Positions 35,831 to 45,348 of a stretch of 64,000 nucleotides of DNA are shown piece by piece. Where the stretch lies: assembly GCA_037968475.1 (NCBI GenBank), contig JBBKVO010000017.1:124001-188000 (forward strand), in the 5' to 3' direction. The notes under the pieces are model-generated. The model did not search any database and had not been told where the DNA came from. It worked only from the letters and a program-made list of their open reading frames with translations. Source of the stretch: SB11 sp037968475 (GTDB lineage Bacteria > Bacteroidota > Bacteroidia > UBA8524). Within the stretch, counting starts at the first letter, position 1, and every line of letters starts with the position of its first letter. The position numbers were made by a program, and so were the translations under genes.

Positions 35831-36244
35831 TTAGTTATTGCTAACTTCTACTTCTGATGAAGGAGTAACAATATTGTGTTGTTTACACCATTCTTCAAAA
35901 CCTTTTTCACCCAATTGTGATTTCAAGTTGCTAGTGCTAACTGCAGTACCTTCAACAACAAAACCACCGTAAAAAGGGAATTGTTTTGACCTGATAACAC
36001 CGTCAACAAGCAAATCATAATCAGAACCAGCGTTTTCTAAAGCATTGTCAATTGCATCTTTAATGTTAACACCGATGTTTAAGAATTTCATGCTTTTACC
36101 TTCAGTTTTTACACCAGAAGATTTTTTGATGTTCAAATTAGCATTTTTGGTGCTAATTACTGTAAAGTCAACTAGACGTTGAGAGCAAGATGACATTGCT
36201 AAAGCCAAAAAGGCCACAAAAGTTAGTTTTAATAATTTTTTCAT
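35831..36244 (-). CDS. Small lipoprotein, TRL-like
   Basis: 137 residues from ATG at 36244 (a longer in-frame start would add 17 residues without signal character). The N-terminus MKKLLKLTFVAFLALAMSSCSQ is a lipoprotein signal with the cysteine at residue 19. The mature part is small and mixed; it contains LVDFTVISTKNANL, a TEGKSMKFLNIGVNIKDAIDNALENAG segment and FPFYGGFVVEGTAVS, a pattern seen in small TRL-like outer-membrane lipoproteins. Function unknown. A TAGCTTCG box preceded by TTG at about the right spacing could be its promoter. Confidence 0.8.
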   Translation of the reverse strand: MKKLLKLTFVAFLALAMSSCSQRLVDFTVISTKNANLNIKKSSGVKTEGKSMKFLNIGVNIKDAIDNALENAGSDYDLLVDGVIRSKQFPFYGGFVVEGTAVSTSNLKSQLGEKGFEEWCKQHNIVTPSSEVEVSNN

Positions 36245-36375
36245 AGACGTAGTTATTTTTGATTTTGTATTGGCGAAGCTAAAAAAAAAAATCAATAATG
36301 CAAGGTGAAAATTATGTTGCTGATAACATTTAGTTGCCTGTAAAAGGCCTATTTTTGCTGGCTTCTGAAAATAAA

Positions 36376-37734
36376 ATGCAGATTTATTGGCGATTATACC
36401 GAAAAGAAATTAAACAAACTTTATTACTTAGTACCCCCATTATTATAGGACAACTGGGTAATATACTAATGGGTTTGTTTGATAATGCTATGGTGGGAGG
36501 GATGACCCCTGTTGAGTATGGAGCCAAGGCTGTAGCTGCTGCGGGAGTGAGCAATGCGCTATTTTTTTTAGTTACAGTATTGGGGTTTGGTATAATGATG
36601 GCTGTTTCAACCCTTGTATCTATTAGCAAAGCAAAACGCGATTATGAAGCTTGTGCGGGGTATTTAAAATACTCAATAGTGGCTGCATTTTTAGCCTCGT
36701 TGTTGCTAACAGGCATATTGGCAGCAGTAATAATAAATTTTGATTTTTTTGTTCAGGGTGATGAAATACGGGCTTTGGGCAAAGAATATCTGTTCATAAT
36801 CACTTTTAGTACTTTTCCGCTATTAGCAGGTGTAGGCATAAAAAACTTTACTGATGGATTATCATTTACCGTACCTGCTATGGTTATAACCCTTATAGGG
36901 GTTGTATTGAATATATTTTTAAACTGGTTGTTTATATATGGCAATTGGGGTATTGCTGCCTTGGGGCTGGCAGGTGCAGGTTATGCCACGGTTATATCAA
37001 GGGTATTTATATTAATAGCCTTGTTAATATATGTATACAGTGCCAAAAAAATAAAACCTTACCGCCAACTTAAAAAGGGTATCACTTTATTATCACCCCA
37101 ACTAAAAGAAATTTTTAAAATGGGTTTACCCTCAGGTTTGCAATACTTTTTTGAGGTGGGCGCATTCTCGGCAGCCAATGTAATGACCACTTGGATAGGC
37201 CCTTACCAATCGGCAGCGCACCAAATAGCACTGTACTTGGCTGCCGTATCATACATGGTATCTACAGGGTTTTCAGCAGGAGGTTCTATACGAGTAGGGA
37301 CTGCTTTTAGCGAAGGTGATGCAAAAGGAGTTCGCCGTGCAGGGCAATCAGCATTATTTTTAGTGTTGCTATGTATGGCGGTTACAGCCACCATATTTGT
37401 TATATTTAATAAAGTATTGCCTACTTACTTTAATACCTATCCTGATGTAGTATACTATGCCTCTATATTATTGCTTATAGCCGCTATTTTTCAGTTTTCT
37501 GATGGGTTGCAGGCCGTAGGCTTAGGTATTTTGCGTGGGGTGAAAGATGTAGTATACCCCACTATAGTTACCCTTGTAGCTTATTGGCTTATTGGCTTGC
37601 CTGTGGCATATTACTTGGCATTTAACCTAAAAATGGGTGTACAGGGTATTTGGTACGGGCTTACATTAGGATTAACTATATCAGCCGTATTCCTCACACG
37701 TCGCTTCCTTAAACTATCCGCTAAAAGCCTTTAG
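36376..37734 (+). CDS. MATE family efflux transporter
   Basis: A 452-residue inner-membrane multidrug/toxin exporter with about 12 helices, using a sodium or proton gradient. The ATG at 36376 (KMQIYWRLYRKEIKQTLLLSTPIIIGQL) is preferred to a TTG at 36334 that adds 14 weak residues. Landmarks are LSTPIIIGQLGNILMGLFDNAMVGG at the first helix, GFGIMMAVSTLVSISKAK, LKMGLPSGLQYFFEVGAF starting the second half, and the DGLQAVGLGILRGVKD motif near 375. This is a NorM/DinF-type MATE protein; its drug or metabolite is not predictable. Confidence 0.93.
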   Translation: MQIYWRLYRKEIKQTLLLSTPIIIGQLGNILMGLFDNAMVGGMTPVEYGAKAVAAAGVSNALFFLVTVLGFGIMMAVSTLVSISKAKRDYEACAGYLKYSIVAAFLASLLLTGILAAVIINFDFFVQGDEIRALGKEYLFIITFSTFPLLAGVGIKNFTDGLSFTVPAMVITLIGVVLNIFLNWLFIYGNWGIAALGLAGAGYATVISRVFILIALLIYVYSAKKIKPYRQLKKGITLLSPQLKEIFKMGLPSGLQYFFEVGAFSAANVMTTWIGPYQSAAHQIALYLAAVSYMVSTGFSAGGSIRVGTAFSEGDAKGVRRAGQSALFLVLLCMAVTATIFVIFNKVLPTYFNTYPDVVYYASILLLIAAIFQFSDGLQAVGLGILRGVKDVVYPTIVTLVAYWLIGLPVAYYLAFNLKMGVQGIWYGLTLGLTISAVFLTRRFLKLSAKSL

Positions 37735-37805
37735 CATTTCGTTTTTTACTGTCCTTTGTAAAAAGTATTTTTGTGCTACTGAAACAAACAAAACTTACTT
37801 ATATA

Positions 37806-39995
37806 ATGAAAAAAATACTACTCGCTTTTGTACTAAGTTTTAGCCTTTTGGCTGCCAATGCAAACTACAAACCCACCGATGAGGGGATGTGGTTGCCTAT
37901 ATTGCTAAAAGACTTTAACTACGCACAAATGAAAAAGCTGGGTTTAAAACTTAAACCCGAACAAATATATAGTGTAAACAAAGCCAGCCTAAAAGATGCT
38001 ATTGTATGGTTTGATGGCGGTTGCACAGGCGAAATAATATCAAATACAGGTTTGTTATTAACCAACCACCACTGTGGGTACGAGTCAGTACAATCGCACA
38101 GTACAGTTGAAGACAACATATTGGATAACGGTTTTTGGGCAAAATCGCTTGCCGAAGAAAAATTGAACAAAGGTATGTTTGCCTCAATTTTGGTGCGTAT
38201 GGAAGACGTATCAGCAAAAATATTACCTAGCCTTATGGGGCTAAACGATGAACAAAAAGAAGGTAAGCTAAAAGAATTAGCCGATAGCTTGGTGGCACAA
38301 GCCAAAAATGGTAACCACTACGAAGCCTTTGTAAAAGACATCTTTAAAAACAACCAATACATACTATTTGTAATGGAAAAATTTACCGATATCCGTTTGG
38401 TAGGCGCGCCTCCACAAAACATTGGTAAATTTGGTGGCGATACTGATAACTGGATGTGGCCACGCCATACCTGCGATTTTTCTATGTTCCGTATCTATGC
38501 GGGTAAAGACAATCAACCTGCCGATTACTCTGTCGATAATGTTCCCTTCAAACCTAAAAGTTCACTTAAAGTATCGTTAGATGGTGTAAAAGAAGGTGAT
38601 TATGCAATGATAATGGGTTATCCCGGCCGTACCAATCGTTACGAAACGTCAATGGGTATACAAATGGCGGTAGATAAAGTAAATCCAGCTGTTGTAAAAC
38701 TTTTGGGCATCCGTTTAGATATGATGAAAGAACAAATGGACAAGGATGTTGCTGTTCGTATTCAATTATCATCACAATATGCCCGTTTGGCAAATGCTTG
38801 GAAATACTACATAGGTCAAACCGAGCAAATCAAACATCTAAAGGTAGTAAACCAAAGAGAGAAAGAAGAAGAGAAATTTATAGCTTGGGCTGCCGACAAA
38901 GATGAGTATAAAAATATATTACCCAACCTTGAAGGAATATATACCAACTACACGCCTATAAGTGATATTCGTCTGTATATTAATGTGGGTATATATGGCT
39001 CAACAGCATTTAGCTTGGCAAACGGGCTTAAAAGTTTGGAAAAAGCACTTACAGATAAAGACGATGCAGCTATAGAAAAAGCTGTTAAAGGTTTGCAAGG
39101 CCGATTAGAAGGTGCGTACGAAACCTATAATGCTGCTGCCGAACAAAAAATTATAGCAGCCATGCTTAATGCCTACTATACTGATATTGCTAAAGAAAAC
39201 CATCCTGCTATTTTAGAACAGATATTAGCTATGTATCCTAATACCAATACTGATGAAGCCTTTAAAAAATATGCGGCATCGGTAATGGCAAATGGTTTAA
39301 CAAGCTCTAAAGAAAGACTAGAGAAGTTTTTAGAAAATCCATCGCTTGAAACAATACAAGCCGATCCGGCATATAAAGTGGCCATGGCATTTTCAGAGTT
39401 ATACACAAAAAACTTTGCTGATAAAGTAAATGCTATAAACGGCGAAATAGCTAAAGAAGGCGAAGCATATATGAAAGGGCTTATGGAAATGAATCCTAAA
39501 ACAAACTACTATCCTGATGCTAACAGTACTTTCCGTTTAACATACGGTTCGGTAAAAGCGTATAGCCCTAAAGACGGTGTTAATTTTGATTTCTTTACTA
39601 CACTTGATGGTGTAGAAGAAAAATACATACCTAATGATGGTGAGTTTGACGCCCCTAAAAAACTGCTTGAGCTAAACCGCAATAACGATTTTTGCCCTTA
39701 TGTAGATAAGAAAACAGGCGAAATGGTTACCTGCTTTATTACTGATAATGATATTACAGGTGGTAATAGTGGTAGCCCTGTAATGAATGGTAAAGGTGAA
39801 CTTATAGGTATAGCTTTTGACGGTAACTGGGAAGCTATGAGCGGTGATATAGTGTTTGATACTCGCTACAAACGTACTATAAGTGTTGACATACGCTATG
39901 TATTGTTTATTATTGATAAACTATCGGGTGCACAAAACATTATAAAAGAACTAAACCTTGTGCAAAACGGTAAAAATGTAGTTTTGTATAAATAA
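37806..39995 (+). CDS. S46 family dipeptidyl-peptidase, DPP7-like
   Basis: A periplasmic serine exopeptidase that removes dipeptides from peptide N-termini. 729 residues from ATG at 37806, which begins a clean signal peptide (MKKILLAFVLSFSLLAANA); an in-frame TTG at 37773 is upstream of a TATTTTTG promoter-like box (37766-37773) and is unlikely. The triad is His89 in TNHHCGYESVQ, Asp224 in RHTCDFSMF and Ser655 in GGNSGSPVMNG; His89 and Ser655 match the Porphyromonas gingivalis numbering. Residue 673 is Gly (FDGNWEAM), as in DPP7; DPP11 has Arg there. Preference for hydrophobic rather than acidic P1 residues is thus inferred. It is followed by a DUF4920 lipoprotein gene. Confidence 0.95.
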   Translation: MKKILLAFVLSFSLLAANANYKPTDEGMWLPILLKDFNYAQMKKLGLKLKPEQIYSVNKASLKDAIVWFDGGCTGEIISNTGLLLTNHHCGYESVQSHSTVEDNILDNGFWAKSLAEEKLNKGMFASILVRMEDVSAKILPSLMGLNDEQKEGKLKELADSLVAQAKNGNHYEAFVKDIFKNNQYILFVMEKFTDIRLVGAPPQNIGKFGGDTDNWMWPRHTCDFSMFRIYAGKDNQPADYSVDNVPFKPKSSLKVSLDGVKEGDYAMIMGYPGRTNRYETSMGIQMAVDKVNPAVVKLLGIRLDMMKEQMDKDVAVRIQLSSQYARLANAWKYYIGQTEQIKHLKVVNQREKEEEKFIAWAADKDEYKNILPNLEGIYTNYTPISDIRLYINVGIYGSTAFSLANGLKSLEKALTDKDDAAIEKAVKGLQGRLEGAYETYNAAAEQKIIAAMLNAYYTDIAKENHPAILEQILAMYPNTNTDEAFKKYAASVMANGLTSSKERLEKFLENPSLETIQADPAYKVAMAFSELYTKNFADKVNAINGEIAKEGEAYMKGLMEMNPKTNYYPDANSTFRLTYGSVKAYSPKDGVNFDFFTTLDGVEEKYIPNDGEFDAPKKLLELNRNNDFCPYVDKKTGEMVTCFITDNDITGGNSGSPVMNGKGELIGIAFDGNWEAMSGDIVFDTRYKRTISVDIRYVLFIIDKLSGAQNIIKELNLVQNGKNVVLYK

Positions 39996-40015
39996 ACACT
40001 GAAATTAATAATAGC

Positions 40016-40477
40016 ATGAAAAAAATAATCATTTTGTTAGTAGCGGTTGCCGCTACACTAACAGCTTGTGAAAAACAACTACCCAGCACAGGTATTTTTG
40101 GCGACCAAAGCGTTACTGCTGATGGAGCTACACCTGTAGCTGCCTTTGTAGCTAGCCTTGATAATGCTACTGAAAAAGAAGGTAAGATAAGCGGTAAAAT
40201 AACCCAAGTATGCCAAGCCGAAGGCTGCTGGTTTAATATGGATATGGGCGAAGGAAAACCTGTACGTGTTATTACCAAAGAACACTCTTTTAAGCTACCT
40301 AAAGATGCAGGTGGAAAAAATGCCATAGCACAGGGTACATTAAAAGTGGTAACAACTGATGTTGACCGTTTGAAATACCTAGCCGAAGATGAAGGACAAA
40401 CTGCTGATGAAATAGCTAAAATAACCGAACCCAAAATGGAGTACGAGTTTGAAGCGACGTCAGTAATCATTCAATAA
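40016..40477 (+). CDS. DUF4920 lipoprotein
   Basis: A 153-residue lipoprotein: signal MKKIIILLVAVAATLTAC with the lipidated Cys18. The mature part holds GKISGKITQVCQAEGCWFNMDMGEGKPVRVITKEHSFKLP split by short loops, the OB-like DUF4920 fold, with two nearby Cys (CQAEGCW) that could bind metal or form a disulfide. It lies 20 nt after the S46 peptidase gene and is followed by a terminator, so both are probably one transcript. Function unknown. Confidence 0.85.
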   Translation: MKKIIILLVAVAATLTACEKQLPSTGIFGDQSVTADGATPVAAFVASLDNATEKEGKISGKITQVCQAEGCWFNMDMGEGKPVRVITKEHSFKLPKDAGGKNAIAQGTLKVVTTDVDRLKYLAEDEGQTADEIAKITEPKMEYEFEATSVIIQ

Positions 40478-40502
40478 TCAAACAGATTGTACATAATAAT
40501 AG

Positions 40503-40528
40503 AAAGCAGGCCAAAAGCCTGCTTTTTT
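40503..40528 (+). terminator. Rho-independent terminator after the DUF4920 gene
   Basis: AAAGCAGGC (40503-40511), loop CAAAA, GCCTGCTTT (40517-40525), followed by T to 40528. Confidence 0.88.
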
Positions 40529-40574
40529 ATTGTTGACAGTTTGTGAAAACTGCTTCTTACTTTTGAAGAATATT

Positions 40575-41306
40575 ATGCAAAAAATACTTTTAATTCTATT
40601 GGCCACATTAGGTGTTTTTGCATCGTGCAAAGAAAAAACATCGGCCAAAAAACAACTTAGCGGTTTTGTAGTGTGGGAGAAAGACTATACAACCTTTATT
40701 GATTGTAATACAGGTAAAGAATATTGGCTACAAGACACCACAGGCCAAATAGAGGCCGAAATAAAAAAGATAAGTACTGAACCTTACCAACAAGTGTTTT
40801 TTATGCTTGAGGGAGATTTTTTACCCCCAGCTACACAAGGTGTAGCCGCCGCCTATAACAATATACTACAAGTAAATAAAATAGTAGCAGCCCAAAAAAA
40901 TGCACCCGAAGGTGCTTGTATGATAAAGGACAATAAACCGCGCTTTAGTTGCAACGGAGAAGACCCTAAATGGGCTATAACCTTTGGTGCCGATATAAAG
41001 TTTGAGGCCAGTTTTCCCAATGATACCGTGGTGTTTTTCCCTATATCCGAACCTCAAATACGTGATTCAGCAGGGGTAGGTAAAGTGTTTTATTATGTTG
41101 TGGGCAATGAAAATTATCAAACCATACAAATTATAGTTACTCAAAACCCTTGCAAAACAGCAAGCGGTAAAGTACGCAGTTTTACCTCTAAAGTTATTTT
41201 TGGCAATATCACATATACAGGTTGTGCCATGTTACAAACATCAATAAATACCAATGAAGAAAATCTTGTACCTTCTACTGCTGACAACCCTGCTGGCGGC
41301 CTGTGA
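40575..41306 (+). CDS. Lipoprotein with NlpE C-terminal OB-like and COG3650-like domains
   Basis: 243 residues from ATG at 40575; an earlier in-frame start at 40530 adds 15 residues and precedes a TACTTTTG promoter-like box (40558-40565), so it is rejected. The signal (LLILLATLGVFASC) places lipidated Cys at residue 18. Residues about 28-105 (GFVVWEKDYTTFIDCNTGKEY ... FMLEGDFLPP) match the NlpE C-terminal OB domain. The rest (FSCNGEDPKWAITFGADIKF ... ITYTGCAML) resembles the COG3650/META-like domain. NlpE in Escherichia coli signals envelope stress; whether this one does is unknown. It overlaps the next gene by 53 nt. Confidence 0.8.
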   Translation: MQKILLILLATLGVFASCKEKTSAKKQLSGFVVWEKDYTTFIDCNTGKEYWLQDTTGQIEAEIKKISTEPYQQVFFMLEGDFLPPATQGVAAAYNNILQVNKIVAAQKNAPEGACMIKDNKPRFSCNGEDPKWAITFGADIKFEASFPNDTVVFFPISEPQIRDSAGVGKVFYYVVGNENYQTIQIIVTQNPCKTASGKVRSFTSKVIFGNITYTGCAMLQTSINTNEENLVPSTADNPAGGL

Positions 41307-42156
41307 AGAAGAAAAACCAAACTACATAGATAAAGGCTATCCAGCTAATAATAGTTCTGATGAAGATACTAATGCAGCAATAGCAAGGCCTTCAGACTCA
41401 GTTTTTTATGAGTCGAGAAGTTTTAATAAGCATAATAAATTATGTCAAAGCGATACCGCCAACTGTGCAAAATTTGTGGCTACATTTCCTTTGGTAGAAC
41501 CACGCTTGCATGGCAAAGTATCAGACTCTATAAACAACTTTATCCGTGAGAAACTATATGCCCCTTTATATGGCGATACCAAAGCTAATGGGCTGAATAG
41601 TCTTTTAGAGCCTTACTTTAAAGCCTATAGAGAGACTTTGCAAGAAGCACAAAGGGATGGAGATGAGTATATATCGGTTTGGTATTACGACAGGCATTTT
41701 GCCGTTTTTCATAATACCTATTGGCTGTTTACCATTCGTCATTACGAAAAAAGCTATGCAGGTGGAGCACATTCTAATAGTTTTACCAACTATTATAACT
41801 TTAATCCTGTAACAGGTAGCAGGTTAAAGGTGAATAATATTTTTAAAGCAGGATATTCGGGCAAGCTGACTAAAATGGCTGAAAAGAAACTTAGAAAATC
41901 GTTGGGTATAGCTGCTACTGCCTCATTGGAAGACGAAGGCTTTTATAGCAGTGAGTTTGCTTTGAACGAAAATTTTTATTTAGATAGTGAGGGTATACAC
42001 TTTGTATACAATACCTATGAGGTTGCGCCTGCCGATAAAGGCGTAATTACTATTGATTTTAAGTTTAGCGAAGTACAGGGAATGCTTGAGGATATTTTTG
42101 ACCCTGAAAACCGATTGGCTTTTGATAAAAACCATCCCCAAGTGGGCAGGTACTAA
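41254..42156 (+). CDS. Lipoprotein with DUF4163/DUF3298 domains
   Basis: A 300-residue lipoprotein: signal MKKILYLLLLTTLLAAC with Cys17. After a polar linker the DUF4163 part begins near 65 (AKFVATFPLVEPRLHGKVSDSINNFI), and the DUF3298 part follows (RLKVNNIFKAGYSGKLTKMAEKKL ... FALNENFYLDSEGIHFVYNTYEVAPADKG). This domain pair occurs in RsiV-type and PdaC-type envelope proteins that bind peptidoglycan or lysozyme; the role here is unknown. Its first 53 nt overlap the 3' end of the preceding lipoprotein gene in another frame. Confidence 0.85.
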   Translation: MKKILYLLLLTTLLAACEEEKPNYIDKGYPANNSSDEDTNAAIARPSDSVFYESRSFNKHNKLCQSDTANCAKFVATFPLVEPRLHGKVSDSINNFIREKLYAPLYGDTKANGLNSLLEPYFKAYRETLQEAQRDGDEYISVWYYDRHFAVFHNTYWLFTIRHYEKSYAGGAHSNSFTNYYNFNPVTGSRLKVNNIFKAGYSGKLTKMAEKKLRKSLGIAATASLEDEGFYSSEFALNENFYLDSEGIHFVYNTYEVAPADKGVITIDFKFSEVQGMLEDIFDPENRLAFDKNHPQVGRY

Positions 42157-42163
42157 AAACTAA

Positions 42164-42192
42164 AAAAGCCTTGTTATCCCAACAAGGCTTTT
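42164..42192. terminator. Bidirectional terminator
   Basis: AAAAGCCTTGTT (42164-42175), loop ATCCC, AACAAGGCTTTT (42181-42192): a perfect 12-bp stem between convergent genes. Confidence 0.9.
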
Positions 42193-42223
42193 AAACTCCA
42201 CTGATATAAGAAAAGCAGTACTA

Positions 42224-43036
42224 TTACTGGTCTACTTCGCTTAGTATTATTTTCCTTACTGCCGATTTATCGTTATTCGAAATTTTAAGAAAGTAAGTAC
42301 CACTTGCTTGACCACCTATATCGATAGAACGCTGCACGGTTTGTGCTGATGTAGAAATTATGTCTTCTCTATAAACTTCTTTTCCTTGTATATCAGTAAG
42401 TAAAACGAGTGTTTTGCCCGCTTCACCTGTTTCAAAAGTTAAATTTAGCATACCGTTGGTAGGGTTAGGATATACCTGCAATTCTTTCATTTCAAGTCCA
42501 CGCTCGGTAGTGCTTTTCTTTATTTCTGGGTTAATGCTGTTGTTCAATTCCTCTTTGGTAGGAGTCTCAATATCAATAAAAGTAAGAAATGCAGTTACCA
42601 TTAGTTCATGTCCCTTCTCCAAACTATCCATTCCCATTATTGTAATAATATCTGCCCCTTCAAAATCTTTGCTATTTAGTATTTCATGCAAATGTTTTAA
42701 ATCATCGGCCGTTAGTTTTTTAGTATGTATATTTTTGTTAATAGATGTATCACCGTTTTTAATAAAGATATCTTTGGTAATAACTTTGTGGTGCCATTGG
42801 CGGGCAGCGTTATGCTCTACATGGGTTTGTGGAGTTTGTTGCTGCTGAAACTTTTTTAAATCCTCAAGGCTGTTAAAGGTAGTGTCTATCATCTTGCGGG
42901 AACCGTTTTCTTCTAGCACCATTTTAATACGGTATTCTTCTTTCACATTGTTTTGTTGTTGTGCCTTAGCACTGGATGCGCAGTGGTTTATAAGCAAAAT
43001 GGGCACAAGTAGGCGTAATAATTTTAACGATTTCAT
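42224..43036 (-). CDS. T9SS type A sorting domain protein of unknown function
   Basis: A 270-residue secreted protein with signal peptide MKSLKLLRLLVPILLINHCASSAKAQ. The middle (about 30-175) is charged, Gln-rich and has no recognisable domain. The last 80 residues form a type A T9SS sorting domain: LQVYPNPTNGMLNLTFETGE, then GKEVYREDI and ASGTYFLKIS, ending SAVRKIILSEVDQ. It is thus exported to the surface. It diverges from the two-component system at 43171, and both could be linked functionally; this is inference only. Confidence 0.85.
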   Translation of the reverse strand: MKSLKLLRLLVPILLINHCASSAKAQQQNNVKEEYRIKMVLEENGSRKMIDTTFNSLEDLKKFQQQQTPQTHVEHNAARQWHHKVITKDIFIKNGDTSINKNIHTKKLTADDLKHLHEILNSKDFEGADIITIMGMDSLEKGHELMVTAFLTFIDIETPTKEELNNSINPEIKKSTTERGLEMKELQVYPNPTNGMLNLTFETGEAGKTLVLLTDIQGKEVYREDIISTSAQTVQRSIDIGGQASGTYFLKISNNDKSAVRKIILSEVDQ

Positions 43037-43170
43037 ATTTTTTGTTGTTTAGTTTATATAGGCAAAAGTATTTATGGCATAAGTGGCAAGGTGTTAATGA
43101 AATTATAAAACCTGTTAACGAAAAGTTAAAGTGTATGGCGAACCTGATATAACTATCTAATTTTGTTTTA

Positions 43171-44640
43171 TTGAAACAGAAAACAATAAATATTGTAATT
43201 GTACTTAGCCTTATATGCGTAGTGTGCATACTTGTTTTTCAAGGGGTATGGATAAAGAACTCATTAATAATGAGTGAAGCAAATTTTGATCGTGCAGTAA
43301 ACGAAGCCCTGAAACAAGCTATTGCCAAAATAGAAAAACGCAGTGTTTATAGGGTGTTTAGTCTTTATACACAAAAAGATAGTACCTTTAAAGATACAGG
43401 TTTATTAAATAGTATAAGAAGAGATTCTATTATTGAAACTAAAGGTCAGATTAACGATTCAACTTTTAAAAACTTTAAACAGAAAACAGAAGTACTGTAT
43501 TTTGAAACGCAAGACGAAGCTAAGATGTGGGAGCAGCGGATAGATAGTATTGTTGATGATATACTTATAGATTTAAGCATTGACACACTCCACACAGAAA
43601 TTAACTTTAGATTGGGTGAACTGGATACCAGTATTGCTGAGGCATTAGTACAAAACGGTACATATACAAGATTTGAATTTGCCATAAGGGGTGAGGGTGG
43701 GAGTATAATTACAAAATCGAAAAAGTTTGATGTTACCAATACCGAAAACTGCTATAAAGTACCCCTTTATCCCTTCAGTATAACACATCGTTCTGATGAG
43801 CTATTGGTACAAATGCACAGGTGGGGCAAAAAACATATAGTACTAAAGGCGATTCTTCCTGTTCTAATAGCATCAATAATATTTATAGTATTTATTATCA
43901 TCACCTTTTGGATTACTATCCGCACCATATTAAAACAAAAGAAGCTGAGTACTATAAAGAATGATTTTATAAATAATATGACGCATGAGTTTAAGACACC
44001 CATTGCTACCATAAATATTGCTGCTGCTGCGCTGCAAAGTGCAGGAATTAGTGCAGAGCAAACGCAACATTTTACGGATATAATTAAACAAGAAAGCCGC
44101 AGTATGAACCAAAAGGTTGAAACCATACTGCAAATGGCATTGGTAGAGCAACAACAAGTACAACTTAAAAAAGAAATAATAGGAGCAAATTTACTGGTGC
44201 AAAAAGCCTTACAACATTTGCAATTGAGGTTAGAAGCCTGCGGGGCACAACTTATTGTCAGCTATTTGACAAACGATGTAAACCTATATGTTGATACCCA
44301 CCACATAGGCAATGTATTGGGTAATATTATTGATAATGCCATTAAATATGCACAGGGTACGCCACACATTAGCATAGGTTTAGCAGTTACAAATGCTATG
44401 CTTACCATTAGTATTGCCGATAAGGGCATAGGTATGAGCAAAGAAGAACAGAAACACGTGTTTGATAAATTTTACCGTGCCCAAAGCGGTAATGTACATA
44501 ATACCCAAGGGTTTGGTTTGGGACTAAGTTATGCACGCGAAATAGTGCAACTGCACAAAGGCCAAATAGATATAGAAAGTGAAAAAGAGGAGGGGACTAC
44601 CGTAATTATAACATTACCAATACACGGGCACAATGGCTGA
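43171..44640 (+). CDS. Two-component sensor histidine kinase
   Basis: A 489-residue membrane kinase. Two membrane helices (about 6-28 and 228-252) enclose an extracytoplasmic sensor of about 200 residues with no known domain. HisKA has HEFKTPIATINIAAAAL with phospho-accepting His272; the ATP-binding domain has NVLGNIIDNAIKYA (N box), ADKGIGM (G1) and GFGLGLSYA (G2). The start is TTG; a TAATTTTG box ends 5 nt ahead of it, suggesting a very short leader. It overlaps the response regulator gene by 8 nt, so the two are co-transcribed and form a pair. Confidence 0.93.
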   Translation: MKQKTINIVIVLSLICVVCILVFQGVWIKNSLIMSEANFDRAVNEALKQAIAKIEKRSVYRVFSLYTQKDSTFKDTGLLNSIRRDSIIETKGQINDSTFKNFKQKTEVLYFETQDEAKMWEQRIDSIVDDILIDLSIDTLHTEINFRLGELDTSIAEALVQNGTYTRFEFAIRGEGGSIITKSKKFDVTNTENCYKVPLYPFSITHRSDELLVQMHRWGKKHIVLKAILPVLIASIIFIVFIIITFWITIRTILKQKKLSTIKNDFINNMTHEFKTPIATINIAAAALQSAGISAEQTQHFTDIIKQESRSMNQKVETILQMALVEQQQVQLKKEIIGANLLVQKALQHLQLRLEACGAQLIVSYLTNDVNLYVDTHHIGNVLGNIIDNAIKYAQGTPHISIGLAVTNAMLTISIADKGIGMSKEEQKHVFDKFYRAQSGNVHNTQGFGLGLSYAREIVQLHKGQIDIESEKEEGTTVIITLPIHGHNG

Positions 44641-45331
44641 TATACTACTGGTAGAAGATGATGTAAATTTTGGAACGGTACTAAAATCGTTTTTAGAGAT
44701 GCAAGGCTATACCGTTACCCTTTGCAATGATGGCGATAAAGGCTATGCTGCATTTCGTTCTCAGCCGTTTGATGTGTGCCTGCTGGATGTGATGATGCCC
44801 CACAAAGATGGTTTTACACTGGCAACTGAAATACGCAAACACAATGACGATATACCTTTGGTATTTATTACCGCCAAAAGCCAGAAACACGATGTACTGA
44901 AAGGGTTTGAAATAGGTGCGGATGATTATATAACCAAACCGTTTGACAGCGAAATACTACTGCACAAACTAAAAGCACTGCTTCGCCGTAGTGCAAAAAA
45001 CGGAGCGACTGAAACAGCGCATGAAAACGAAAGCATAAAAATAGGCCGTTTTAAATTTAATTTTTCGATGCGGGTATTAGAGATTGAGGGGAAAACCACT
45101 CAATTATCACCACGCGAGGCCGAACTATTAAAAATGCTTTGTGCTGATGATAACAGTATAGTACCTAGAAACAAAGCCCTGATGCAGTTATGGGGCGAAG
45201 ACAGCTATTTTACCGCCCGCAGCATGGATGTGTACATTACTCGCCTGCGCCGTTACTTAAAAGCTGACCCGTCAATCAGTATTGTGAACATACAACGCAA
45301 GGGGTTTCGGTTGGTGTTTGGGGTGATTTAA
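44633..45331 (+). CDS. OmpR/PhoB-type response regulator
   Basis: A 232-residue DNA-binding response regulator. The receiver domain (about 1-118) has the acidic pair Glu8-Asp9-Asp10, the phosphorylated Asp52 in LLDVMMPHKDG and Lys82 in ITAKSQ. The C-terminal winged-helix domain (about 135-230) ends with the recognition and wing pattern DVYITRLRRYLKADPSISIVNIQRKGFRLVF. It pairs with the overlapping histidine kinase gene. Targets are unknown; the divergent T9SS gene at 42224-43036 is one candidate. Confidence 0.95.
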   Translation: MADILLVEDDVNFGTVLKSFLEMQGYTVTLCNDGDKGYAAFRSQPFDVCLLDVMMPHKDGFTLATEIRKHNDDIPLVFITAKSQKHDVLKGFEIGADDYITKPFDSEILLHKLKALLRRSAKNGATETAHENESIKIGRFKFNFSMRVLEIEGKTTQLSPREAELLKMLCADDNSIVPRNKALMQLWGEDSYFTARSMDVYITRLRRYLKADPSISIVNIQRKGFRLVFGVI

Positions 45332-45348
45332 TTATATGGTGCCTTACT

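Noticed and set aside
42414..42848. 144-residue rightward frame opposite the T9SS protein
   Set aside because: A shadow of the leftward gene, which has a signal peptide and sorting domain.
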